DNA of 64,000 bases, from NCBI RefSeq assembly GCF_022968825.1, contig NZ_JALHKS010000001.1, forward strand, positions 372,001 through 436,000. Direction: 5' to 3'. Position numbers and translations under genes: made by a program. The notes under the pieces are model-generated. The model was not told the origin of the DNA, ran no database searches, and saw only the letters and a list, made by a program, of their open reading frames with translations. The first letter of the stretch is position 1, and each line of letters begins with the position of its first letter. Below are positions 52,267-60,887 of this stretch, piece after piece. This DNA is from Chryseobacterium salipaludis (GTDB lineage Bacteria > Bacteroidota > Bacteroidia > Flavobacteriales > Weeksellaceae).

Positions 52267-53721
52267 TTATTGTTTAATTCTTTCGGTGAGGTCTTTCACA
52301 TATTTCTTGACCTCTTTATCAATCTTGGAAACATCCTTAATCGTGTCGCAGGCGTACATCACCGTAGAGTGGTCTTTACCGCCCATTTCTTCACCGATTT
52401 TATTATAGGTCGCATTGGTGTATTCTTTTGCAAAATACATGGCCAGCTGACGCGGCAAAGCGATTTCACGTTTGCGCGTTTTAGACAGCAACTGCTCGCG
52501 CTGGATGCCAAAATATTCGCAAACGACTTCCTGAATGTACGGAATATTGATCACCTTCTTCTGATTAGAGGCAATTTTATTAATCGTCTCCTTCAGCAGT
52601 TCCAGCGACAAATCCGATTTGTAAATCGTGGAATAGGCAATCACCGAATTGATCACACCGATGAGTTCGCGCACGTTGGTCTTCACTTCCGAGGCCAGAA
52701 AATCCAGCATATCTTCGGTCAGTTCAATTCCGTCGCGGCTTAATTTATCGACAATAATTTTACGTCGCGTCTCGAAGTCCGGCGATTTAATTTCGGCACT
52801 TAAACCCCATTTAAAGCGGGAAACAATCCGGTCCTGAATATCCAGGATGTCCACCGGCGCTTTATCAGAAGTCAGGATAATCTGCTTTCCGTTCTGGTGC
52901 AGGTAATCAAAAATGTGGAAGAAACTGTCCTGGGTAGATTTTTTACCGGAGAGGAACTGAATATCATCGATAATCAGCACATCCACCATTTGGTAAAAAT
53001 TGGCAAATTCTGTTTGCTTATGCGCTTTGGCGGCAGCAACGAACTGCTGAATAAATTTTTCGGACGAAAGATATAAAACAACTTTATCGGGAAAAGAGTT
53101 TTTCACTTCCAGACCTACGGCATGTCCCAGGTGGGTTTTTCCGACACCATACCCACCGTATAAAAACAAGGGGTTAAAAGCCGTAGCACCCGGACGCTTG
53201 GCGATCGAGCGTGCTACCTTTGCCGCAAAACTATTGCTCTCGCCTTCCACATAACTGTCGAAAGAAAAATCAGCTTTCAAGTTGGAATCAATGGTAACTT
53301 TCTTAGGTTCCGGCGCGGTAAAAGGATTGACAACATTGGTGGCGAACTGCGGCGGAATGGTTTCCTGCACGCGTGGTGTGGCTACGCTCTTCCCCTTCAT
53401 GTTCATGGTGACCTGCTTTTCCTGGGCGGCCGGTTTATTTTCCATGACACTGTACCACAGTTTTACGCCACGACCGATGTTCTTTTTCAGCGCAGCGGAC
53501 AGCAACGAAAGATAATTATCCTCAATATATTCTTTATAAAAATCACTGGGAACCAGCAGCGTAAGATTATTATTGACCAATGACACGGGCTGCACATTGT
53601 CAAATAATAAATCAAAGGAATTTTCAAGTTTTTTCAGGTCCGAACTGTCTTCCGCAGCATTGAGATTGTCTCTCATAAACTGCAGACACCGTCCCCAAAT
53701 CAAAGTTAAATTATCATCCAT
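52267..53721 (-). CDS. dnaA: Chromosomal replication initiator protein DnaA
   Basis: 484 residues from ATG 53721; a TTG four codons earlier is not needed. Domain I (1-85, IWGRCLQFMRDNL), a linker, AAA+ domain III with Walker A GGYGVGKTHLGHA and Walker B VLIIDDIQFL, sensor 2 region, and domain IV with the DNA-binding signature GGKDHSTVMYACDTI near the C-terminus. Initiates replication at oriC. I found no cluster of DnaA boxes in the 132 bases upstream, so oriC is probably elsewhere. Confidence 0.97.
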   Translation of the reverse strand: MDDNLTLIWGRCLQFMRDNLNAAEDSSDLKKLENSFDLLFDNVQPVSLVNNNLTLLVPSDFYKEYIEDNYLSLLSAALKKNIGRGVKLWYSVMENKPAAQEKQVTMNMKGKSVATPRVQETIPPQFATNVVNPFTAPEPKKVTIDSNLKADFSFDSYVEGESNSFAAKVARSIAKRPGATAFNPLFLYGGYGVGKTHLGHAVGLEVKNSFPDKVVLYLSSEKFIQQFVAAAKAHKQTEFANFYQMVDVLIIDDIQFLSGKKSTQDSFFHIFDYLHQNGKQIILTSDKAPVDILDIQDRIVSRFKWGLSAEIKSPDFETRRKIIVDKLSRDGIELTEDMLDFLASEVKTNVRELIGVINSVIAYSTIYKSDLSLELLKETINKIASNQKKVINIPYIQEVVCEYFGIQREQLLSKTRKREIALPRQLAMYFAKEYTNATYNKIGEEMGGKDHSTVMYACDTIKDVSKIDKEVKKYVKDLTERIKQ

Positions 53722-53824
53722 TTTCTGCTGCAATTAGTCCTTCTTTCGTTAAATTTCACGGGAAGACAAATATGAGCTTTTATATCCTTAAAAAAAAGTT
53801 TTTGCGGTATTGGTTATTTCAAAA

Positions 53825-53832
53825 TATATTTG
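53825..53832 (+). promoter_or_regulatory. -7 box for the thioesterase gene
   Basis: TATATTTG, 21 bases before ATG 53854. Its TTG is in frame with the gene, a false start. Confidence 0.65.
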
Positions 53833-53853
53833 TATGATTATATACAACCGCCT

Positions 53854-54267
53854 ATGATTCACACAAAACACTCAATACGAGTACGTTACAGCGAAACCGA
53901 TTCCATGAAATATGTGTATTACGGCAACTATGCAACCTACTTTGAGGTGGCCCGTGTGGAGCTGTTCCGCACCCTCGGAATGTCCTATGCGGAGATCGAA
54001 GAGCGCGGCATCTGGCTGCCCGTGGCGGACTATAAAATCAAATATCTGAAGCCGGCTTTTTATGATCAGGAGCTGCAGATTCATACCACCATCCGCACCC
54101 TGCCCGGTGTCAAAATTTTATTTGAATACGAAGTGTATAATCCCGAGGGAATCAAAATTACCGAAGCCAGCACAACCCTCTTTTTCCTCGATGCGGTGAC
54201 CGGAAAAGTGACGCGTTGCCCTGAGTTTTTATTAGAGTTAATGAAACCTTACTTCGAAAATCAGTAA
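53854..54267 (+). CDS. Acyl-CoA thioesterase, 4-hydroxybenzoyl-CoA thioesterase (YbgC-like) family
   Basis: 137 residues from ATG 53854 (MIHTKHSIRVRYSETDSMK). Hotdog fold: the active-site segment YSETDSMKYVYYGNYATYFEVAR sits before the long central helix, and IKYLKPAFYDQELQI follows. Hydrolyses acyl-CoA thioesters; chain length unknown. The stop codon is directly adjacent to the pepE stop on the other strand, with no terminator between. Confidence 0.92.
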   Translation: MIHTKHSIRVRYSETDSMKYVYYGNYATYFEVARVELFRTLGMSYAEIEERGIWLPVADYKIKYLKPAFYDQELQIHTTIRTLPGVKILFEYEVYNPEGIKITEASTTLFFLDAVTGKVTRCPEFLLELMKPYFENQ

Positions 54268-54963
54268 CTAACTCAATACACTTCCTGGTTCGATTTCATA
54301 CGGTTCTTTATTGCGCTCAAAAATCCGGGTGCTTTCGCTGCCCTGCACCGTCATGTGATTTCCTTCGCGGCGGATCCAGTTTCCTTCCCGCAACCCGACC
54401 ACTTTTGTATCGTTTTGCGTTAAAAATTCCAGAATGCGGGTTTCGCGGGTTTCGCCATTGTGCTGCAGATCCGGATTCGGGTCCAGGTAATGCGGATTCA
54501 GGTTAAACGGAACCAAGCCCATACAGTCAAAACTTGGCGGATATACAATCGGCATATCATTGGTCGTTTTCATATTCAGCCCGCCAATATTGGAACCTGC
54601 GCTGGTGCCCAGGTATGGTTTTCCCCTCTTTACTTCATCTGCCAGCACATTCATCAAACCATGTTCATGCAAAGTGCGGACGAGCAGAAAGGTATTTCCA
54701 CCACCGGTAAAATAAGCTTCCGCATTGGTGATGGCGGCCGCCATATCTTCGAATTCATGCAGACCGCGCACAGAGAGGCCCAGCTCTGCGAAAAAGCTTC
54801 CCGCCTTTTCCGTGTACGCTTCGTGAGAAATCCCGCCCGGACGGGCAAAAGGAACGAATAAAATTTCAGAAACGCCGCGAAATAAAACCGGAAGTTCATC
54901 GCGCAAATAGTCCAGATATTTCCCACCGTAGAGTGTGGAAGTAGAAGCCAGCAAAATATTCAT
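54268..54963 (-). CDS. pepE: Dipeptidase E
   Basis: 231 residues, S51 family. Cleaves Asp-X dipeptides in the cytosol. The nucleophile elbow is GTSAGSNIGGLNM (Ser about 120), with FTGGGNTFLLVRTL before and LNPHYLDPNP (His) after. Asp-X specificity complements the acidic-specific S46 peptidase and aspartase at the left end of the window, although the genes are distant. Confidence 0.94.
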   Translation of the reverse strand: MNILLASTSTLYGGKYLDYLRDELPVLFRGVSEILFVPFARPGGISHEAYTEKAGSFFAELGLSVRGLHEFEDMAAAITNAEAYFTGGGNTFLLVRTLHEHGLMNVLADEVKRGKPYLGTSAGSNIGGLNMKTTNDMPIVYPPSFDCMGLVPFNLNPHYLDPNPDLQHNGETRETRILEFLTQNDTKVVGLREGNWIRREGNHMTVQGSESTRIFERNKEPYEIEPGSVLS

Positions 54964-54986
54964 AAATTGAAATGTAAGTGTAGAGA

Positions 54987-54994
54987 CAAAGGTA
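54987..54994 (-). promoter_or_regulatory. -7 box for pepE
   Basis: TACCTTTG on the minus strand, 23 bases before the ATG at 54963. Confidence 0.62.
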
Positions 54995-55090
54995 AGAAAT
55001 CAGTACACAATGCTGCGCCAGACCATAGCCGGCTGTTCGCAAATACATTTCGGAACCGGATTCTGTGCGCTGCAAAGATTTATAAAACTG

Positions 55091-55098
55091 TATTTTTG
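55091..55098 (+). promoter_or_regulatory. -7 box for the serine hydrolase gene
   Basis: TATTTTTG, 31 bases before ATG 55130. Confidence 0.55.
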
Positions 55099-55129
55099 CT
55101 TCTTTTAATTTGAATTTTCCTTACCTTAA

Positions 55130-56341
55130 ATGATAAATATGACGTTCACCAGAACTTTATTTTTTATACTTGTTACAGCCGTTTGTTTCCGCGCGCAACA
55201 GCCTGGCGCAGCCAAATTTAATGCGGCACGGGAACGGCAAACCATTCCCGGTCAGACGATGGGACAGAAAATGGAAAGCCTGCTGTTCTGGACACAACCG
55301 GAAAAAAACGATCGCTTTCCGCAGATGCACACCATTTTTCCAAGCTTTGAAGTACCGACCGGCAAAACAACAAAACCCTTGTCCAAGGGAGTTTCACTTG
55401 AAAAGACAATGGGCGGTGATAAATTAGACACATACTTTAAAGAAAATCATATTGCAGGAGTCGTTGTTTTAAAGAACGGAAAAATACGGCTGGAGAAATA
55501 TGGCCCGAACGCGGACCAAAGTACAAAGTGGACGTCCTTCTCTGTGGCAAAATCAGTCACCTCGATGCTATTGGGTGCAGCGCTCAAAGATGGCTCTATT
55601 CAAAATATGGATGATCCGCTGGAAAAGTACATTAAAGCCTTTGTAAACGAAGATTACGGAAAAGTAACCGTTCGCCAGCTGCTCACCATGACCTCCGGCA
55701 TTGCGTGGAATGAAGATTACGCTGATGCGCATTCCGATGTGGCTCAAATGTACCGCGAGCCGTGCCACGGAAAGGAAGCGCACATTATCAGTTATATGAA
55801 AAAACTAAAATCTGCGCAGCCGGCCGGCAGTGCATTTAATTACAGTACCGGCGAAACTGATTTGCTGGGCATTCTGATTCAGGAAGCGACCGGTAAAAAC
55901 CTGGCGGCCTATTTATCCGAAAAGATCTGGCAGCCGTGGGGCATGGAACACAGTGCGTACTGGCTCGCCGACGAATGCAGCGGACAGAATATCGGTGGCA
56001 GCGGCCTTTCAGCTACCTTGCGGGATTTTGCGCGCCTGGGCGAAGCGATGCTCTATCGCGATACGAACGGACATCACCCCTTCCTGGCTGATGAATACCT
56101 GCAAAATGCCACTTCGCTTTTAATTCCGACCGGAAAAGACGGTAGTGGTTACGGGTATTTGTGGTGGCGTTTCCCGAACGGAAGTTATGCCGCATTTGGA
56201 ATTTTCGGGCAGATGATTTACATCAATCCGGCCACCAAGGTAGTGATTGCCCAGAATGCAGCCTGGCCGGCAGCCGGCTCGAAGGAACTTTCAGCAAGAC
56301 GGGCGGCATTTATTGAGGAAGTTGAACGCGCTTTGAAATAG
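55130..56341 (+). CDS. Secreted serine hydrolase, class C beta-lactamase / PBP4* fold
   Basis: 403 residues; ATG 55139 (three codons later) is an equally good start. Signal peptide (RTLFFILVTAVCFRAQQ). Active-site SxxK in SFSVAKSVTSML, second motif FNYSTGETDLLG (Tyr-Ser-Thr rather than YxN), and GYGYLWWRF in place of the KTG strand. A periplasmic or surface esterase, D-aminopeptidase or carboxypeptidase; beta-lactam hydrolysis is not implied. Stand-alone gene; no clear terminator follows. Confidence 0.88.
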   Translation: MINMTFTRTLFFILVTAVCFRAQQPGAAKFNAARERQTIPGQTMGQKMESLLFWTQPEKNDRFPQMHTIFPSFEVPTGKTTKPLSKGVSLEKTMGGDKLDTYFKENHIAGVVVLKNGKIRLEKYGPNADQSTKWTSFSVAKSVTSMLLGAALKDGSIQNMDDPLEKYIKAFVNEDYGKVTVRQLLTMTSGIAWNEDYADAHSDVAQMYREPCHGKEAHIISYMKKLKSAQPAGSAFNYSTGETDLLGILIQEATGKNLAAYLSEKIWQPWGMEHSAYWLADECSGQNIGGSGLSATLRDFARLGEAMLYRDTNGHHPFLADEYLQNATSLLIPTGKDGSGYGYLWWRFPNGSYAAFGIFGQMIYINPATKVVIAQNAAWPAAGSKELSARRAAFIEEVERALK

Positions 56342-56449
56342 AGAAGTGTCTGTTATTTTGTTTTATTTATGATTTTTCGGAAAAATGTTTTGTTTACGCT
56401 TTCGTCACATACGGTTTTCAGCGTCACCATATCCTGTGTAAACCAACCT

Positions 56450-57010
56450 CTAATTTTTCCATTCCGTGTAGGTAACAGGCTCTGCAGCTCCCTCCCATAA
56501 AATAACCAGCTGCTGATGTGTTAGCGACAGAATGCTTCCCTTTTGAACGTGGCTGTCATAGAAGACAGAAAGCTGATTGCCATCCACTTTATATTTACGG
56601 GAACCGTTTCCGTCAAAGTCGACTACATAAAACTCATGAGGTTTTATAACAAAATCAGCATGTGGCGCCTGAGGATCTGCGGTCCATATTTTGAAGAGTA
56701 AAGAATTGTTAACCGGTACGATTTTTTTGCTTATATTTAAATTATGGTCAGCTCTGCTTTCGTTTCTTCGCGCGGTATCCGATTTTTCTTCTACTAAAAT
56801 TCGCCGGACTGGCGCTATCTTGTTAGTAAATGCTTTTAGCTTTTTTTGTTCTATCTCGCAGTTGCAATTACTTGTTTTTTCGTTCCAACTGCAACCTTTG
56901 TCGAGACATTCATTCTGTGCAATATAAGTGCGAATTGTTGGATAGCATACTACTGCAACCAGCACTAACACAATCGCTGAACAGAAGGCAATAAATATAA
57001 TCTTGCGCAT
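56450..57010 (-). CDS. Hypothetical single-pass membrane protein with Cys cluster
   Basis: 186 residues, not recognised. One N-terminal membrane helix (IIFIAFCSAIVLVLVAVVCYP, about 4-24), then ECLDKGCSWNEKTSNCNCE with four cysteines in 17 residues, a basic middle region (KLKAFTNKIAPVRRILVEEK), and a C-terminal beta-rich part (FYVVDFDGNGSRKYKVDGNQ then LSVFYDSHVQKGSIL). The Cys cluster probably faces the periplasm and forms disulfides. Codon use is more AT-rich than in surrounding genes. Confidence 0.75.
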   Translation of the reverse strand: MRKIIFIAFCSAIVLVLVAVVCYPTIRTYIAQNECLDKGCSWNEKTSNCNCEIEQKKLKAFTNKIAPVRRILVEEKSDTARRNESRADHNLNISKKIVPVNNSLLFKIWTADPQAPHADFVIKPHEFYVVDFDGNGSRKYKVDGNQLSVFYDSHVQKGSILSLTHQQLVILWEGAAEPVTYTEWKN

Positions 57011-57143
57011 GAAAGAATATTTTCCGTGAAATTTTCCCTTAAATGTATAAAGCTAAATGTAATAATTTAACCGTACTTTAAATTTAATTTTAAAATCTAA
57101 ATTATTGTACAGAAAGATCTGCAAATATCAGCGCTCGCAACCT

Positions 57144-57683
57144 TTAATCCGCCAGAATTTCTTCGATTTGCCCAATATGCCGTTTCATATGATATACATA
57201 AAACTGCAGGAAATCGCCCAACCGCAATCTTATCAGGCTTGAAAAAGACGTGGTAATTTTAATCCTATTTAAATTCTTATCCTCCGCAAGTTTTAAAATT
57301 TTCTGCAAAGAATACTGCTGCAGAAGAAAGGTATGGATTATATCCTTGTTCACTGTGTAATTAAGCGGATCCATTTGAGCAAGTGTTTTCATCGGTTTCA
57401 TTTTTCTGTCCGATAATATCATTTTAATAAAATACCTGCCAAGCAGCCCTGACTTTAAAAAATCGTCAGCAGGATCTGTTGACTGCTCTAATGCACTTTC
57501 AATTTCTGGCAAATAATGTTCTGCATAAAGTGTTAAATGCTTTAAACATTCCAAAACATTCCAACTACCAGCAGTTTTCCTTTTGCATAAAATATCCTCA
57601 GGGTAAGTCTGAAGCCGTTGTATGCTTTCTGTTATTTCATTTACTGTTTGCTGCAATTCATAAAGGCAAGCCACTGTTTTCAT
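57144..57683 (-). CDS. DinB family protein
   Basis: 179 residues from ATG 57683 (MKTVACLYELQQTVNEI). Four-helix DinB/YfiT-like fold: SWNVLECLKHLTLYAEHYLPEIESAL with a metal-type His, and FLQFYVYHMKRHIGQIEEIL with the two closing His. These proteins bind a metal and some act as thiol transferases; function here is unknown. Follows the Crp-type regulator gene by 57 bases on the same strand, so they may form one unit. Confidence 0.85.
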   Translation of the reverse strand: MKTVACLYELQQTVNEITESIQRLQTYPEDILCKRKTAGSWNVLECLKHLTLYAEHYLPEIESALEQSTDPADDFLKSGLLGRYFIKMILSDRKMKPMKTLAQMDPLNYTVNKDIIHTFLLQQYSLQKILKLAEDKNLNRIKITTSFSSLIRLRLGDFLQFYVYHMKRHIGQIEEILAD

Positions 57684-57740
57684 AGGGATGATATTTTTTT
57701 GCAATCTACAGCTGATGTATGAAATAATTCTTGATTACAG

Positions 57741-58253
57741 TCAAGATTTCCGAAGCCGTGACAATGTTTCTGCTGTTACACCTATGTAATTAGCTATATA
57801 TTTTAAAGGTATATGTTGAAACAACTGTGGACTTCGGTCAAGTACGCTTTTGTAACGCTCTGCAGGGTTATCTTTAAGTAAATCCATCTCCCGTTCAAAT
57901 TGCTGCAGTGCGAGTTCCTCAAGTAGTAGGATCCATTTTTCACGGAAGGTTGGATCCTTTAGCTTTTGTAAAAGATCTTCCTTTGTGATAATCTTAACTG
58001 CAGTTTTCTTTAAGGCTTGAATATATAAATCAGAAGGCCTGCCGGTCAGAAAGGAATCCAACGCAACGAGAATATTATCGTCATATGCAAAACGCACGGT
58101 CCTTTCTATATTGTCATTGACGATGTACATCCGCAGACTACCTTTTATAATGTAATACAAGTTTCCATCTGCTGTTCCTCCGGTTTTCAGGTAATAGTTT
58201 CTTGCAAAGGTTACTGTTTTACCGGCCATATTTTTGAGTTCATCTGTAATCAT
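57741..58253 (-). CDS. Crp/Fnr family transcriptional regulator
   Basis: 170 residues from ATG 58253. N-terminal cyclic-nucleotide-type beta roll (YYIIKGSLRMYIVNDNIERTVRFAYDD), a dimer helix, and a C-terminal winged HTH with LKYIANYIGVTAETLSRLRKS. Shorter than typical Crp (about 200-210) and near the 190 usual for this Bacteroidota subgroup; it has no Fe-S cysteines. Probably regulates the DinB gene or itself; the effector is unknown. Confidence 0.88.
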   Translation of the reverse strand: MITDELKNMAGKTVTFARNYYLKTGGTADGNLYYIIKGSLRMYIVNDNIERTVRFAYDDNILVALDSFLTGRPSDLYIQALKKTAVKIITKEDLLQKLKDPTFREKWILLLEELALQQFEREMDLLKDNPAERYKSVLDRSPQLFQHIPLKYIANYIGVTAETLSRLRKS

Positions 58254-58320
58254 CAATACAGCTTTTGTAAAATATATTCGTTGCTTTTAAGAAGCCTAAA
58301 AACATTGTAAAATAAATGTA

Positions 58321-59604
58321 TCATTTATACTTCCCCTTCCACTTTTCCTCCAGCTGTTTCGCGATCTTGTCTTCGGTGGAGTTGCGGCCCGGTGTGTAGA
58401 AACGGGTACCGCTGACTTCTTCCGGCAGAAATTCCTGATCCACGAAATTGCCTTCGTGCGCGTGTGCATAACCGTAGTTTTTGCCGTAATCCAAATCTTT
58501 CATCAGTTTGGTAGGCGCATTGCGCAGGTGCAAAGGCACGGGCAGGTTTCCGGTTTTTTTCACGAAAGCCAAAGCTTCGTTGATGGCTGTGTAGGTGGAA
58601 TTGCTCTTGGGTGACACGGCAAGATAGACTGCTGTTTCGCTCAGGATAATGCGCGCTTCGGGATTACCGATCACGTTTACCGCCTGGAAACAGGCGTTGG
58701 CCATCATCAGGCCATTTGGATTGGCCAAACCAATATCTTCGGAAGCGAGAATCACGAGCCGCCGCGCAATAAATTTAATATCCTCACCGCCGGCCAGCAT
58801 CCGTGCCAGCCAGTACACTGCAGCATTTGGATCGGAACCGCGAATGGACTTAATAAAAGCCGAAATAATGTCATAATGCTGCTCGCCGTTTTTGTCATAA
58901 AGCGCCATATTCTCCTGCAGCACCTCCAGCACTTCTTCATTACCAATTTGCTGGGTTTTGGTGTTCAGATATTGGTTCAGCACATTCTCTACGGCATTGA
59001 TGAGTTTACGCGCATCCCCGCCGGAATACTGAATCAGCGCTTCATGTTCGGTAATCGTGAATTGCGAGCAGTGCAGCTGATTGTATTTTTCTAAAGCCGT
59101 GGTCAGCAATTCTTCCAGTTGCGTGTAGTCCAGCGCTTTTAAAATATAAACCTGCGAACGGGACAATAAGGCGGACACAATCTCAAAACTCGGATTTTCG
59201 GTAGTGGCGCCCATCAGAATTACCCAGCCTTTTTCCACCGCGTGCAATAGCGAATCCTGTTGCGATTTATTAAAACGGTGAATTTCATCAATAAAAAGAA
59301 TCGGTGATTTTCCAGAAAATAAGTGCTGTTTCTTCGCATCCTCGATGACTTCCCGCACATCTTTCACGCCGCTGGAAACGGCGGATAACTTATAAAACCG
59401 TCTGCCTGAAGTTTCGGAGATAATTTCAGCCAATGTGGTTTTTCCGGTACCGGGCGGCCCCCAGAAAATCAGCGAATTCAGGGTGTCGTTTTGCAGCATT
59501 TTCCGGATCGGGCCATTCGGGCCGGTGAGATGCTGCTGGCCTACCACCTGGTCGAGCGTTTTCGGGCGCAGGATTTCTGCCAAAGGCGTATTGCTATTCT
59601 GCAT
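58321..59604 (-). CDS. rarA: Replication-associated recombination protein RarA (MgsA)
   Basis: 427 residues. LAEILRPKTLDQVVGQQHLTG at the start, Walker A WGPPGTGKTTLA, Walker B ILFIDEIHRFNKSQQD, sensor 1 GATTENPSF, then SAFIKSIRGSDPNAAVYWLARML and the C-terminal tetramer part with LRNAPTKLMKDLDYGKNY. AAA+ ATPase acting at stalled replication forks, related to clamp-loader subunits. Confidence 0.96.
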   Translation of the reverse strand: MQNSNTPLAEILRPKTLDQVVGQQHLTGPNGPIRKMLQNDTLNSLIFWGPPGTGKTTLAEIISETSGRRFYKLSAVSSGVKDVREVIEDAKKQHLFSGKSPILFIDEIHRFNKSQQDSLLHAVEKGWVILMGATTENPSFEIVSALLSRSQVYILKALDYTQLEELLTTALEKYNQLHCSQFTITEHEALIQYSGGDARKLINAVENVLNQYLNTKTQQIGNEEVLEVLQENMALYDKNGEQHYDIISAFIKSIRGSDPNAAVYWLARMLAGGEDIKFIARRLVILASEDIGLANPNGLMMANACFQAVNVIGNPEARIILSETAVYLAVSPKSNSTYTAINEALAFVKKTGNLPVPLHLRNAPTKLMKDLDYGKNYGYAHAHEGNFVDQEFLPEEVSGTRFYTPGRNSTEDKIAKQLEEKWKGKYK

Positions 59605-59621
59605 TCTGATAGTCTAAAGTA

Positions 59622-59629
59622 CAAAGGTA
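59622..59629 (-). promoter_or_regulatory. -7 box for rarA
   Basis: TACCTTTG on the minus strand, 17 bases before the ATG at 59604. Confidence 0.65.
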
Positions 59630-59690
59630 AGTGAACTCTCAGGAATTCTAAATTTATGCCGCCTTGCCGGAAGATTTGCAACTATTTGGT

Positions 59691-59698
59691 TACTTTTG
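59691..59698 (+). promoter_or_regulatory. -7 box directly before yidD
   Basis: TACTTTTG ending 5 bases before ATG 59704; predicts a leaderless or near-leaderless mRNA. Confidence 0.58.
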
Positions 59699-59703
59699 CA
59701 CCT

Positions 59704-59940
59704 ATGCTGAACAGGATTCTCACATTCCCGCTGATTCTGCTGGTGCGGTTCTACCAGGGCGCGATTTCGCCACTGCTGCCGAAAAGCTGCCGCTACGAAC
59801 CCACTTGTTCGCAGTATATGGTGACCGCGCTGCAGCGCCACGGCCTCATCAAAGGACTCTGGCTGGGAACCAAACGTATTGCACGCTGCCATCCATGGGG
59901 CGGCGAAGGGTACGACCCGGTTCCACCGAAAAAAATGTAA
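59704..59940 (+). CDS. yidD: Membrane protein insertion efficiency factor YidD
   Basis: 78 residues from ATG 59704 ([19 protein letters not shown]). The longer frame upstream passes through the promoter box and is rejected. Conserved core [23 protein letters not shown] with the three family cysteines, then [18 protein letters not shown] small amphipathic inner-membrane protein that helps YidC-mediated insertion. It is not in the common rnpA-yidC setting but next to lgt, 33 bases downstream, so the two are probably co-transcribed. Confidence 0.95.
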   Translation: MLNRILTFPLILLVRFYQGAISPLLPKSCRYEPTCSQYMVTALQRHGLIKGLWLGTKRIARCHPWGGEGYDPVPPKKM

Positions 59941-59973
59941 TCATTCCTAAATTTTAATAAAAGAAACTATTAT

Positions 59974-60843
59974 ATGCTCACATTGCTCTACACTACCTGG
60001 GACCCGTCTACCGGCATACCTCTGGGGCCGATCACACTTCACTATTACAGTCTGATGTTCATTCTGGCGTTCGGGTTGGGTTATATGCTGATGACCAAAA
60101 TTTACAAAATCGACAATGTAAATGAAAAATATGTAGAGCCGCTTTTTACCTGGACATTAATCGGAACCATTCTGGGAGCCCGGCTGGGACATGTGATTTT
60201 TTATCAGCCGGAACTTTTTAAGGAAGATTTCTGGTCTGTCTTTCTGCCTATCCGGACCAAGCCTACTTTGGAGTTTACCGGATTTATGGGACTTGCAAGC
60301 CACGGAGCAACCATTGCTTTAATTTTCACGACACTTTATTACGCTTATAAAATTATCCGCAAAAATCCGTTCTGGGTGTACGACCGCATCGGAATTCCGG
60401 TGGCGCTGGGCGGTGCTTTTGTGCGGATGGGAAACTTTTTCAATTCCGAAATTATCGGGAAACCGGCACCGGCGGACTCACCTTTTGCCATTCTCTTTCC
60501 GCAACAAAGTTCGGAATACGGCGCTATCGTGCCGCGATATCCCACCCAGTTATTTGAAGCGACCGGCTATTTTCTGCTCTTTATTTTGCTTTGGATCCTT
60601 TACCGGTACACACGCAAAAAATACCAGCAAGGCTGGCTGTTTGGTTTATTCTTCATCATCCTTTGGGCAGTACGTTTCTTTGTGGAATTCCTGAAAGAAC
60701 CGCAAGGCGATGAGTTTATTCAGCTGGGCGGCCTGAACACCGGACAGGTACTTTCGATTCCGTTTATGCTGGCCGGCTTTGTGATCATGTACACCTCTAA
60801 AAACCGGACGATTACCGAAGCAGAAAACGAAAAACCGGAATAA
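59974..60843 (+). CDS. lgt: Prolipoprotein diacylglyceryl transferase
   Basis: 289 residues with seven membrane segments. GPITLHYYSLMFILAFGLGY, GARLGHVIFYQPELF, TGFMGLASHGATIAL (essential His), GGAFVRMGNFFNSEIIGKP (the Lgt signature with Arg and Asn) and RFFVEFLKEPQGDE, all family hallmarks. Attaches diacylglycerol to the lipobox Cys of prolipoproteins, needed for the many lipoproteins of this window (GldJ, SusD, TlpA, amidase). Confidence 0.96.
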   Translation: MLTLLYTTWDPSTGIPLGPITLHYYSLMFILAFGLGYMLMTKIYKIDNVNEKYVEPLFTWTLIGTILGARLGHVIFYQPELFKEDFWSVFLPIRTKPTLEFTGFMGLASHGATIALIFTTLYYAYKIIRKNPFWVYDRIGIPVALGGAFVRMGNFFNSEIIGKPAPADSPFAILFPQQSSEYGAIVPRYPTQLFEATGYFLLFILLWILYRYTRKKYQQGWLFGLFFIILWAVRFFVEFLKEPQGDEFIQLGGLNTGQVLSIPFMLAGFVIMYTSKNRTITEAENEKPE

Positions 60844-60856
60844 TTAATAATAGTAT

Positions 60857-60887
60857 AATCCACTTCTCACAAGGTGGATTTTTTCTT
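60857..60887. terminator. Terminator between lgt and nnrE/nnrD
   Basis: AATCCAC/GTGGATT stem (60857-60863 with 60874-60880) and a T run on the plus strand. It overlaps the 3' end of the convergent gene. Confidence 0.75.

Noticed and set aside
53722-53853. Possible oriC upstream of dnaA
   Set aside because: No cluster of TTATCCACA-like DnaA boxes or AT-rich unwinding repeats seen in the 132 bases before dnaA.
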